From Glycine soja (lineage: Eukaryota; Streptophyta; Magnoliopsida; Fabales; Fabaceae), in NCBI RefSeq assembly GCF_004193775.1, contig NC_041020.1:6343657-6407656 (forward strand): a DNA stretch of 64,000 nt. Reading direction: 5' to 3'. The notes below the pieces were generated by a model. That model worked only from the letters and a program-made list of their open reading frames with translations. It had not been told where the DNA came from and made no database searches. Positions 13,265 through 23,148 of the stretch are shown in pieces. A program made the translations under genes and the position numbers. Position 1 is the first letter of the stretch. The number at the start of each line of letters is the position of its first letter.

Positions 13265-14097
13265 GAATATGCATAGCTTCTAAAGGAGTTCATGCGCGCA
13301 ATTAAGCAGAAATATGGGAAGAAAGTTCTCATACAGGTAATATATCAGATTCAACACTTGCAGTGGCTTTGGTTTGCTTGAAATTATTGTTTTCCTAATT
13401 TTTGTTATTCCTTTTCAGTTTGAGGATTTCACCAATCATAATGCATTTGACCTGCTTGAAAAATGCATCTCATCTCATCTTTTTTTCAATGTTAATATAC
13501 ATGTAGCATGCATTAAAGCTTTTTGACTTGTGCACAATTCCTTATTTGTATTTCAGGTTACTGATTATGCCCTTCTTTGGTTTAATGCAGGGTACATCAT
13601 CTGTGGTATTAGCAGGATTGCTTGCATCCCTAAAATTAGTTGTGGGGGGGGGGGGACCTTAGTTGACCATACATTTTTATTCTTGGGTGTTGGAGAGGTA
13701 CGAGTCTGAGGGAGACTAGTTTGCATTGGCCATTAAGTCTACATGTGCTATTACCTTAATCTTTATTATGCTTTAGTACCTTCTTTGGAGGCCTATATTC
13801 ATTTTTCCTTTTAGTAATACATGATTTATGAGAATTCACGAATATACATATGAAATGAAATTAGATTTGTGTTTCTTTGGGAGAAATTTTCATAATTTAG
13901 ATATTTTGGTTGTTGAAGGTTGGAACTGGTACAATTAAGCTAATAGTTCTTGAGATTTCAAAGTAGGTATAACTTGTTATTTATATGCTTCTTTATTTGA
14001 TAACATTCATTATATGAAGTATCTAATTACTATTTCATTGACCAAACTAAAGCTCAGTGGAAGAGACCGGCAAGAAGATTTGGCTCGTGGACTCAAA
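13265..14097 (+). pseudogene. NADP-malic enzyme fragment, five exons, broken
   Basis: Exon pieces read as consecutive parts of plant NADP-dependent malic enzyme (malate to pyruvate, CO2 and NADPH). They are 13265-13336 (EYA, stop, LLKEFMRAIKQKYGKKVLIQ), 13419-about 13475 (FEDFTNHNAFDLLEK), 13591-13697 (GTSSVVLAGLLASLKL, then LVDHTFLFLGVGE), 13919-13963 (VGTGTIKLIVLEISK) and about 14045-14097 (VEETGKKIWLVDSK). Introns with GT-AG ends remain, so this is a genomic fragment and not a processed copy. It lacks both protein ends. A TAG replaces a conserved Glu in the first piece, a run of G at about 13647-13659 disrupts the third, and the last lacks one base. No counterpart was found in the other duplication unit. 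It lies about 350 bp inside a CACTA-type end, which suggests transposon capture. Confidence 0.85.
13646..13660. repeat. Poly-G run inside the malic enzyme fragment
   Basis: About thirteen consecutive G between the KLV and TLVD codons of the third malic enzyme exon. It replaces the usual GGT-GGx glycine codons and shifts the frame. Confidence 0.85.
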
Positions 14098-14159
14098 GTT
14101 AAAAATGCAGGAGATTCCTAGAAAATAAGAAAGAAAATATAAAAAATAAACAAAATATA

Positions 14160-14447
14160 AAAAAATTGCAAAAACAACACCGATTCTGTTAAAAACCGAT
14201 GTTGTAAGTACCATATAATATCGATTTTTCCAGAACCGATGTCGTCTTTTGCTTCTTTTTTTGCTTATTTTCTATTATATCACACCGGTTTTGGGGAGAA
14301 CCGATGTTGTATAGTGCCTTTCAACATCAGTGTTTATAACCGATGTTAAAAATAATATACTTTTAACAATGGTAATTTCAACATCGCTTCAAAATAGATG
14401 TTGAATGTGCAAAATAACTGATGCTAAATGCCAATTTTCTAGTAGTG
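14160..14447 (-). mobile_element. CACTA-type transposon end of a second family
   Basis: Ends TTTTCTAGTAGTG at 14447, the complement of CACTACTAGAAAA. Inside it are at least six direct or inverted copies of an AACCGATGTTG-type motif (about 14180, 14230, 14300, 14340, 14390, 14415), the usual subterminal repeats of a CACTA family. These differ from the cttagaatg repeats at 9580, so the two ends are not an obvious pair. The flanking triplets (ATT before 9580, ATA after 14447) also do not match. Confidence 0.7.
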
Positions 14448-15269
14448 ATATTTCTAACTGGGAATTATAGAGAAAATATTAGTTTGGTAAAAAAAAAAAT
14501 AGTCCTTTTCTAACTTTTCTCTAAACATACAATAAAACTTCAGACACATCCAAACGCATGTTTTAGAAGACCACTAATATGTTAAAATATGTTTTTTTTT
14601 ATAAATATAAAAATATTTTAAGTTTGTTATTTTTTGGTCCAAACGTACCCAAACCTATGTGTATGCTAAGTAAATAATATCTATTTTTCAAACTTTCTTA
14701 TATTGATTATAATTGATGTAGAAAATGTTATTGGATGCATACCATCTAATGTGCTAAATTCATGTATTGACATTTTTATTCTAGTTAACCACTTTTTTTT
14801 TATATAAAATGTGAACTAAACGAATTGACCAAATCCTGGTTAATAGAAAGGGCTAGAACTATTCTAATGAATGTTTAGGGATTCTTTAATGTGTTGATGG
14901 TGTGTACATGTAACGTGTGTGAGGCGCTGACAGAGAACAACTGAGTTTTCATTCACTTTTATTATCATTGTGTCTTTTTAATGGGTTGAGCATTTTTGTT
15001 GCACTTAGTTTTTCCTGTGTTCTGGCTTAATTAAACATATGCTAATTAAGAAAACCAAGAAACAGAAAGTTGACCATGCTACTTGTTCTTGTTTGCCATT
15101 TTCTCACGATAATTTTTATAGTTATATCTATTTGTGTTTATTCATTCCTAGATACGCATCTAGAGGCCGTAGAACTTTTCTATTTATGTGTGTGTGTGTG
15201 TGTGTGTATTTAAAATCAATTAATATAAATTTAATTGCATTTGTTACTTTATTGTAATGTTTAAAGTGA
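14448..15269. other. AT-rich spacer between duplication units
   Basis: No gene seen. A (TG)n run lies at about 15187-15207. An open frame at 15039-15257 is low complexity. Confidence 0.5.
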
Positions 15270-15693
15270 TAATTAATATAAAATTGTGTAAAATGAGTTG
15301 TGTGTTTGTTGTTATTATCATTTAATATAAAAATTAGTTTGAATTTTATATGTAAAAATAGTAAATTTTTTAAAACTTATTATTTATTAAAAGTTTAACC
15401 TTTAAATAATTATAAAAAATCAACTCTTCTATAAAGTTTATAAACTCGTCACTGTTCATTCTGCACTAACTTTGTTAAGTGTTGCTCTTAATTAGCAAAC
15501 CCCCTCCATTTTCATTTGGAGATAAAATAAAAGGAATATAAATCTTACACCGTTAATGTCTCATCTCTGTCTTTTTAGTTTCTAGAATCTTATGAGCAAT
15601 GCCCCTTTAGTCCATCCTCTATCAATGATATATGTATTGAATCAATCACCTTCTATAAAATGCTTGTGTTGGATCTTTAGTCCACTCAGCTTG

Positions 15694-16230
15694 AGGTTCT
15701 AAATAACAATATGAAAGAACCCAAAACTCGCCTAGATAAACAAAGACAATAGTATTCACATAAATGTCTCGTTCACTAATCCTACATTAGCATTTATATT
15801 GTATATATACACTGACAGCTCTTTCGGCAAGTAGTAGTATAGTCAAATAAGCAAAATATTATTTTTAATAGTTACCATGCAATGCTTATTGTATTTTTTT
15901 TGGGGGGGGGGGGGGTGGAAGTAATGCTTATTGTTGAACTTATGATAAATTTATCATTCAATGAGTTGAGATTTGAGACTTGCTATACATGTTGATAAGT
16001 CAAGGCCATATGTTTTATTCGATAATAAGGTTTTGTTTTGTTAGTGTATAAATTAATAATTAATCGAATTTGTTGTGCATTTTGCAGAGAAGATGTTGAC
16101 TGTGATTGAAGTAGGATCTTCAAGGATTTATTACTTGAGTGGTGAAGATTGTAAAAAGAACATGTTACATAGGAAAACAATGACTTATGAACAAGTCTAA
16201 AATTACATTATTTAGCTTTCTTTTATCCAT
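15694..16230. other. Insertion present only in duplication unit B
   Basis: Unit A runs straight from the ctcagtttgaaatgtcatttc region, but in unit B the matching words are separated by about 540 bp. The insert holds a run of about 14 G at 15901 and a short exon-like stretch after ttgcag at 16087 (EKMLTVIEVGSSRIYYLSG). I do not recognise it, and no terminal repeats were identified. Confidence 0.55.
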
Positions 16231-16879
16231 AGTTTGAAATGTCATTTCTGAAAAGGTCATTTGTGCAAAATTTGAATTATGATTGGATGATATTTACCTT
16301 GACAATGATTTCTTGTTTATGTTGTGATTGTGGATAGCGTTATGTCCCAATAATGATATTGTGTTTTCATGTTATCAATTATTTCTCTTGATTGCAATTT
16401 TTATTACTAGAGTGACTTTATCGATGTTGAATGGAATAATTAGTAGATGATATTATATTTTTTAAAAAAATATTAATGTTTATAATTATTAAATATTTAA
16501 AACTATTATTGAATATTCTCTAACATTAAAATTATTTTTGAATGGTTAAATATTTAAGATTAGTTTTTAATTATTAAATATTTTAAAAAATAACCAATAT
16601 TTTTAGTAAATTTTAATATTGAAATTTCATTTTTTAAATGTGGACTTAAAAATAAAATTTTGCATATGAAGGAATTGAATTATCCCATCCAATCTAAGAA
16701 TTTAAATTTCAAAAAATTGAATTGATTTATCCAAACAAATCATTTATAAATGAAGAAAGTTTAAATAAGTATAATTCAAATCTCTAGCATTTCAAATTTT
16801 TTGGAATTTTGAAATTTCTCATCCAAACACAATGTTATACTTGTGTGTTGTGAACTTATCAAATTTTACTTTAACAGTT

Positions 16880-16970
16880 CACTACTAAAAAAATTATTTT
16901 TTATGACCCTCATTCTAAGACGGTTATGTGGAACCGTCTTAGAATGTCACGCGGTGACAATTTTCTAATT
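16880..16970 (+). mobile_element. CACTA-type transposon left end, unit B
   Basis: CACTACTAAAAAAATT is followed by a near-perfect palindromic subterminal repeat: cattctaagacggtt, a short loop, aaccgtcttagaatg. It then reads gtcacgcggtgacaatttt. This copy is better preserved than the one at 9580, and the same words occur inverted at 53925-54081. Confidence 0.75.
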
Positions 16971-17689
16971 AGAGGGTATGAAAATCATGACGATTTTACA
17001 TTTCTTGTAATATAATAAATTTGATCTGTATGATTTAATGATGTAATATTAATATATATTATATCATTTGTGCTGTATTACTTTCGAAGATTTACAAAAG
17101 TGTTCATAGCCCTAAAAGAAATGTTTGAACTTTGTCCATCATGATTATATATATAAATTTCTATTGTTAAATCCCACTACACATGTCCAATATGTATCTA
17201 TGATGTCCTCATCATAGATGTTACCCAATCGTTATACCTATGCTCCTTAGATTCTACTGTATGACTCTTTGTTGACCTATTATGTTTGTCAATGTATTTT
17301 TTTCCTCCATATATACTTGTTGGAATCTTAGTAACAAGCTTCTTTCCTGTCTGCCTGTATGAGACAGTACTACTACTTACCATCTATAAGAAGAGTTTGG
17401 AACCATAAACAATTTTTTTCTTCTTTAAATGCTAATAATAATATTTATGCTCCTAAAGGGTGATTGAATGATTTCCAATGCTGGATTCTTGAAGGGTGGC
17501 CAGATAGATTAGGTAGTCATCTTAGATTTTACGTGTGTTGAATCATTAGCTTTTCTTTCTAATTTTTTTTACATTTGATGATTCAATTGTGTGTTTGTTT
17601 GTCATGGTATTTGTATGTGTGTAAACTTGATCATGAATTTGTCTAAATATCTGATAATCCTATTTTATGTCTTCCAAGTTAAGATATCA

Positions 17690-20600
17690 TATAAAAAATA
17701 TTGATTTCATTTTAAACAATCTCTAATAATTTCTAGTGGCTTATACCTGAAAAAATGTTTCAGATAAGCAAGATTTATGCCAAAGGTTCTAATCTTGGGA
17801 ATAGTTGCAAACAAACACCAGGAAGTTCATCATCATTTGTCCCAAACTATCCTCTACAGAAATTTTGATTTAAGATATCAAAATTATATAAGGAATCAAG
17901 CAACATTCTTCTTTGACTAGCGAAAAGATCTTGGAATTAGCCAATACCGTAACTTGATAAAAATTGAAATGTAAGTGATTTTAGTTTTCTTATTAACCTG
18001 AACTTGTATAACTTTTATCCCTATATGATACAAAGATGCTGACATTATTAGTGGTGGCATTTGCTTCATCCTAAGATTGTCATTGAGTTCAGACTAACTA
18101 AATTTTACTTTAGTTCTACAATTTTGCATTCCCAACATCCTAATGAGCAAGGACAGACCTCTGTTTTGGCAAACTGTCTGGAAAACCGACTATTTGTTGA
18201 GGCTGCTTCAAAGGTTTGTTTTTGGAACTGTGTCCTAGCATGTGAGGTTTTCATTTGTTAACAAGATAATGGAGGATCAAATGCAAATTATACCCAAATC
18301 TTAATTAAGCATCCTGGTATTTATTGATGATTTTTATTTCTACATATTTGGCAGGAGGACTATGTCAATCGACGAGCAATTATGCGGCAAATGGATACAC
18401 AACTCAAGAAGTTGCATGCCCCAAAATTCAGCCAAGTAAATAGCTTTATTGCTTGCACATCCCAAATGGTGCCATCTTCTTGGTTATTGCAAGCTAGGTC
18501 TAATGGAAGTGTATCGAAACCTGCTTTTCAAAATATGGTCAGTTCTATCACCAATGCAACTGATTATTGTGCAGCGACTATAGATAATAAAAATGGCTTT
18601 CTAAATGGAGGGTTGTCTTATTCTTCTGTTGTTCCCAACCAGTTTTTTCACCTTATAACCATCCATCAATCGCTACATGCACTGATTTGGACATGCTTCT
18701 TAACTCTTTTGTTTTTGGTGGGAGAAGCAATCCAAAAGCTAGTTGCAAGTCAGTTAGTTCCTATTTTCCTTCGCGACAGGTAGACAATTGTATGTTTTTA
18801 TGAGTTATGTGGTTTCTTAAGTTTCAATCCATACACGTGCACTTATTATTTTTGTTTCTACAACCATGCTTTTATTTTATTTTTCCTTTTTTCTTTTGCT
18901 AGTATTATTGTTATTATATATAATGTATTGCTTACCATTTGTTTGGCTGCTTTGGTAGGGATGACACTTTTGGTGAAGTATGAAGATTGTTCTAGGACTA
19001 CAATGGGAAAATCCGTCCAATTTGAATCTTCAAATTCGATGACTCCTCAAGATACCTTGAAGGAATTTTCAAAATTTTCCGATCTTCCTCCTGTCCCGAG
19101 AAGCCTTGGAGATATTAGGCAACATCAACACCAAAAGCGAGATTTTCAGCAGAATTTTAAACCTTTTGTGCAGCCATATGGGCTTCCTGGTAAAACTTAT
19201 ATGGCGCGACCTAATGCATTCTCCAATCAAGGTGAACGTTGCGGTCAAATGTTGGGGTCGAAAAAATTGAAACAACCACAACTTTTCAGAAGAAGTCTCA
19301 GTGGGGATCAATAGTTCACTTCAGGGAGCTCAACATATATTTTTGGTTTAAATGGATATGATAATATGAATTCATGCAGTAGTTCCAAAGTTTCAGTTGA
19401 ATAGAGGATCATGCTTAAATATCTTTATTTGAAGAATTTTAACAATATTTCGCGGGGTAATGTTATGAAATATCAAGTTGTTATTGCATTTTGATGACTG
19501 TAAAGATGATGGTTGTCGTACATGTTACTCCTGGAAATTGCATGGCACTGATATTCTGTTGAAAGAAAAAAAATGGTGCTCCTTTTGGAAATACTGAAGT
19601 CGTGCTACCACCTACAAAAAGAACAAAAATGGATCCCGCTTTTGGTGTCCCTTTAATTAATAATGCAAATTTGGATCGGTTGACTCAGAAAATGGTTCAC
19701 CCTTGTTCTTCTGAAGCCCTTTCAGAATTGCTGCAACAACCATAATCTTCTCTTTTTTTATGAAAGTATGGAGTGAAAAGCTTATCATATATTTCCTTTT
19801 TCTTTACATTCCAATATGCATCCTATATGCAAAGAATTAATTCCTGCAGATGTAGAAGGCATACATGGCAGAACGAGGTTCAACCAAGATGGGATAAATG
19901 CTGCCATTGAGCCAAAAGTTGATCAAGAGATGGAAAGGATGTCACAAAATCCAACAAATAATATTGTAGACATAGAGGACATGCAAGGCAGAACCGGGTT
20001 CAACCAGGATTGGATAAATGCTACAGAGAAGATCATTGAGCCAAAAGCTAATAAAGAGATGGAATGGATGTCCCTAAATCCAACAGTTATTGAAGATATG
20101 GAGGACATACAAGTCAGAACCGGGTTCAACTAGGATGAGATAAATGTTGTTATTGAGTCAAAAGCTGATCCAGAGAAGGAAAGGATGTTCCCAAATCCAG
20201 CAGTTTATACTGCATATATGGAGGACATACAAGGAAAAATCGGGTTGAACCAAGATGAGGTAAATGCTACAAAAGAAGTCATTGAGCCAAAAGTTGATGA
20301 AGAGAAGGAAAAGAAGTCCCCAAATCCAACACTTAATATTGCAAATATGGTGGACATAGAAGGCAGAATTGGGTTCAACCAGGATGGGATAAATGCTACA
20401 AAAGAAATCATTGAGCCAAAAGCTGACAAAGAGATGGAAAGGATGTCCCCAAATCCAACCGTTACTGTAGATATGGAGGGCATACAAGTAGAACCGGGTT
20501 CAACCAGGACGTGATAAATGCCACAAAAGAATTCATTGAGCCAAAATTTGATGAAGAGAAGGAAGGGAAGTCCCCAAATCCAATAGTTAATACTACAGAT

Positions 20601-20700
20601 ATAGAGGACATACAAGGAAAAACCGAGTTCATCCAACATGGAATAAATGTTGATCCAGAGATGGAAAGGATTTTCCCAAATACAACAGTTTATACTGTTG
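17690..20700 (+). pseudogene. Decayed HAC-like (CBP/p300 family) N-terminal gene copy, unit B
   Basis: Counterpart of the unit A copy. Blocks lie at about 17760-17971 (frame lost early), 18061-18212 (TNEQ-like then ENRLFVEAASK), 18357-18782 (MRQMDTQLKKLHAPKFSQVN, FLNGGLSYSS), 18960-19313 (VKYEDCSRTTM, LPPVPRSLGDIRQ, QPYGLPGKTYMA) and 19560-20700 (VVLPPTKRTKMDPAFGVPL and the repeat array). It has TAG at 19313 and 20131, a frameshift near 20490 and other breaks. The HAC relation has the same caveat as in unit A: only N-terminal low-complexity and KIX-like similarity, no catalytic domain. The order of the five blocks is kept in both units, so they descend from one spliced gene. Confidence 0.4.
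19849..20700 (+). repeat. Coding-length tandem repeats, unit B (7 units)
   Basis: The same anchor word occurs at about 19861, 19981, 20107, 20227, 20356, 20482 and 20610. The periods are 120, 126, 120, 129, 126 and 128 bp, so all but the last are multiples of three. The last is one base short, which is where the frame breaks (near 20490). Each unit reads about GRTGFNQDxINATKEIIEPKA(D)xEMERMSPNPT. The in-frame indels suggest the array grew while it was translated. Confidence 0.9.
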
Positions 20701-20705
20701 CCTTA

Positions 20706-20955
20706 ATTGATTTACCCCCAAGTGAACATTCAAATCGAGTGTATTTACCCCCAAGGCCTACACTCCGAAGAGTCCATCAGGGTCTCTCCCTCCTAATTTA
20801 GGTTCAACCTAGAGAACATTTTAGCGCTCAGACTCTATCTATGAACCGTACAAAACACATGACTCCTCAATTGTTCTCAAAATAATTTTAACTTGTCGCA
20901 TTTCAAAGTAATTAAACTCGTCGGGTTCCCACAATGAATTCCATCACAATGCTAG
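20706..20955. mobile_element. Gypsy-type LTR fragment
   Basis: Shares a long series of words with 32270-32480 inside the solo LTR, in the same order: ccaaggccta, gaagagtccatcaggg, agactctatctatgaac, actcctcaatt.ttctcaaaataatttt, and cgggttccca followed by ccatcacaat. It abuts the end of duplication unit B. Only part of an LTR is present, with no internal region. Confidence 0.75.
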
Positions 20956-23148
20956 TTTAATTATTTTTTAAATGTTTGAAAAAAGTTTAATCAACCACAA
21001 TATAATTAAAATAATTGACCATTATTTATCACATATTAAATTCTTTCAAAAATCATTACAAGACAAAAGTTCTTTCAAAAACATTTTCTACAAATTAGAT
21101 GTTGGACCCACCTACCTTTTAACCAAATGGACCACCGTTGGGCAAAATCCATAGCCCAAAGCATAAACTAAAAACAAAAAGACAAGTCAACAATGACAAT
21201 TACTTAATGCACCTCTCAATTTTTAATATTTTCATTTTACTCTTCTTTTTCCAAGCTTTCTCTCGCCCACCACCACTAACAACATCATCACCACTCTCCC
21301 CCCACCCTCCACTACCACTAACAACATCATCACCACTCCTTTCCCCCTCTCCCCATCCTTCTCTGCCCACCACCACTAACAACATCATCACTATTCTCCC
21401 TCACCCTCTGTCGCCAATGGTAACCGCTCGCAATGCTCTGCACTCATGCCTTTGAATCTCATCCAACACAACCCTCGTGCTATCCGACACTGCATAAACC
21501 TCACCCTTCACGCCATCCAAATTCTCCTCTGACCCCAAACGATGTCATTTCCTCCTCCTCTACCAACGGTGAACTCCTCCATCGCAACCAACGACAAGGG
21601 CTTGGTGTGGGCGCATATCAAGGCGAATGCCTTTGAATGAGATTTGGTATGGTGTGTTTTAATTTTGGGTAATTTGTATGTGGGTATGTATTAACTTGGA
21701 AATCATCGTTGGTTCCTTTGTAGATGGCTTGGAAGGCATGATATTTATGAAGAGGTGAACCATTACATACCGTACAATTCGTAGTGTATATACAAAAAGA
21801 GAAAATCCACAATACAAAAAAATACATTATGAATTGAATAATTTGCAACAACATATACGCTCCGGATTGCACACTTCCTAATTGTATTAGTTGCATTATG
21901 GACCGGTCATTCCATAATATTGTCAATACAATTTTAGATTGAGCAATTAGTAATGTATATGTTGTTACATATTAGTCAATCTGTAATATAAGTAAAAAAT
22001 TTAAATTTTTTTGAGGTGTTTTATTTTGTTGAAATATTAGTTTATACCATGGAGGAGGCTATGAGGTTCGTTATACGAAATGAACAAAAGAGAGAATAGG
22101 GTGCAATGGTGTTGGGAGCAACAACAAATAGGGCCCGAGGCCCGACAACACTAGGAGGATGGGGGGAGTAAGAAAGAAGCGAAAATAGAATAGGGGAGAA
22201 GCGGTGCAGTGGTGCTAGAACAAGGAAAGTTGAGGTGTTGGGGTTAGGATAAAATTTAAAAGGGTAAAAGAGTCTATTCAGGTGCTTTATCATTTTTAAT
22301 GGGGGTGCATCAAGCCAAAAAGGAGTTACATTAAGTAATAATCACTAACAATTAAGCCAATTTAATATTTGAGAGTTGTGGCAACAGCAACACAAACAAC
22401 GTGCGCTCATGTAGCCTAAAATTCAAGTCACTTTCCTAGATCACAATTCATTTATGTACCATAGTAAGATCATAATTCCTTAACCGCGTAGAGTTCCATA
22501 GATTTTGTCTTCCCCTTCTCACTTGGACAAGTCACCCCTCACAAAATCTAACTGCACATCATTACGCCATCCCTTCCTTGCACTTTCCTATTGAAAAACC
22601 TCCTTTTTGTGTTTTCTTTCTTGACATAGTCAAATTCACATACCTTGCTGCCCCATCATACCCTATTCCTTAACCTTCAATCAAACCATTCAACCTTCAT
22701 AAATTCCCCCGCGTACCAATCTTATTCAATTATGCCCAGTCCAAAAACCAACCTTCTTCCTTCGCCTCTCCACATCCTATGCAAAACCCCAATCCAATAA
22801 AACCATTGTTGTCTTTGTCAAGCCCTTCAACAACTACCACCAAAAATTCCAAAATCCAAACCCCACCTCTTAATTTAATGCTAAAAATCATACTTTATTG
22901 CTTAACCAACCCTCCTATCCAAAATCATATTAACCCGACTAATCTCCCTCAAGTTTCACAAATATCATCCTATACACTCACGATCTAAGGGTTGCAATAT
23001 TTTTCTTCTTATATTAAAGTTAAAAGAAATTAAATCAAGTTATCCCTACAAAATCTTGCAAAGAGTTTTCTAATAACTATTTTTTTTAATAATAATACAA
23101 ACAATAATATAATCATACAAACATAGTTTTAATCAAACAACCTAGAAA
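20956..23148. other. Upstream region of the GH81 gene
   Basis: No confident gene. Low-complexity, C-rich frames occur at 21138-21640. The last 450 bp before the GH81 start are CA- and T-rich with many cct/aacc words. A TATATTAA-like site lies near 23012, too uncertain to call as the promoter. Confidence 0.4.
21266..21400. repeat. Short minisatellite (3 units)
   Basis: Three imperfect copies of a unit with core accactaacaacatcatcac, at about 21271, 21313 and 21371, separated by C/T-rich spacers of variable length. Confidence 0.75.

Larger units (their letters stand above)
15270..20700. repeat. Tandem segmental duplication, unit B
   Basis: Second copy of the 8570-12830 unit. Compared with unit A it carries extra sequence at about 15500-15600 and 15694-16230, extra sequence at about 17350-17600, and a longer repeat array at its end (seven units against four). 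Confidence 0.85.

Noticed and set aside
9580..14447. One complete 4.9-kb Pack-CACTA element
   Set aside because: The two ends face each other correctly, but their subterminal repeats belong to different families and the flanking triplets differ, so I kept them as separate ends.
21138..21455. 105-codon frame with a hydrophobic start resembling a secreted proline-rich protein
   Set aside because: Most of it is the CCA/ACA minisatellite. There is no family match, and overlapping frames on both strands are equally open.
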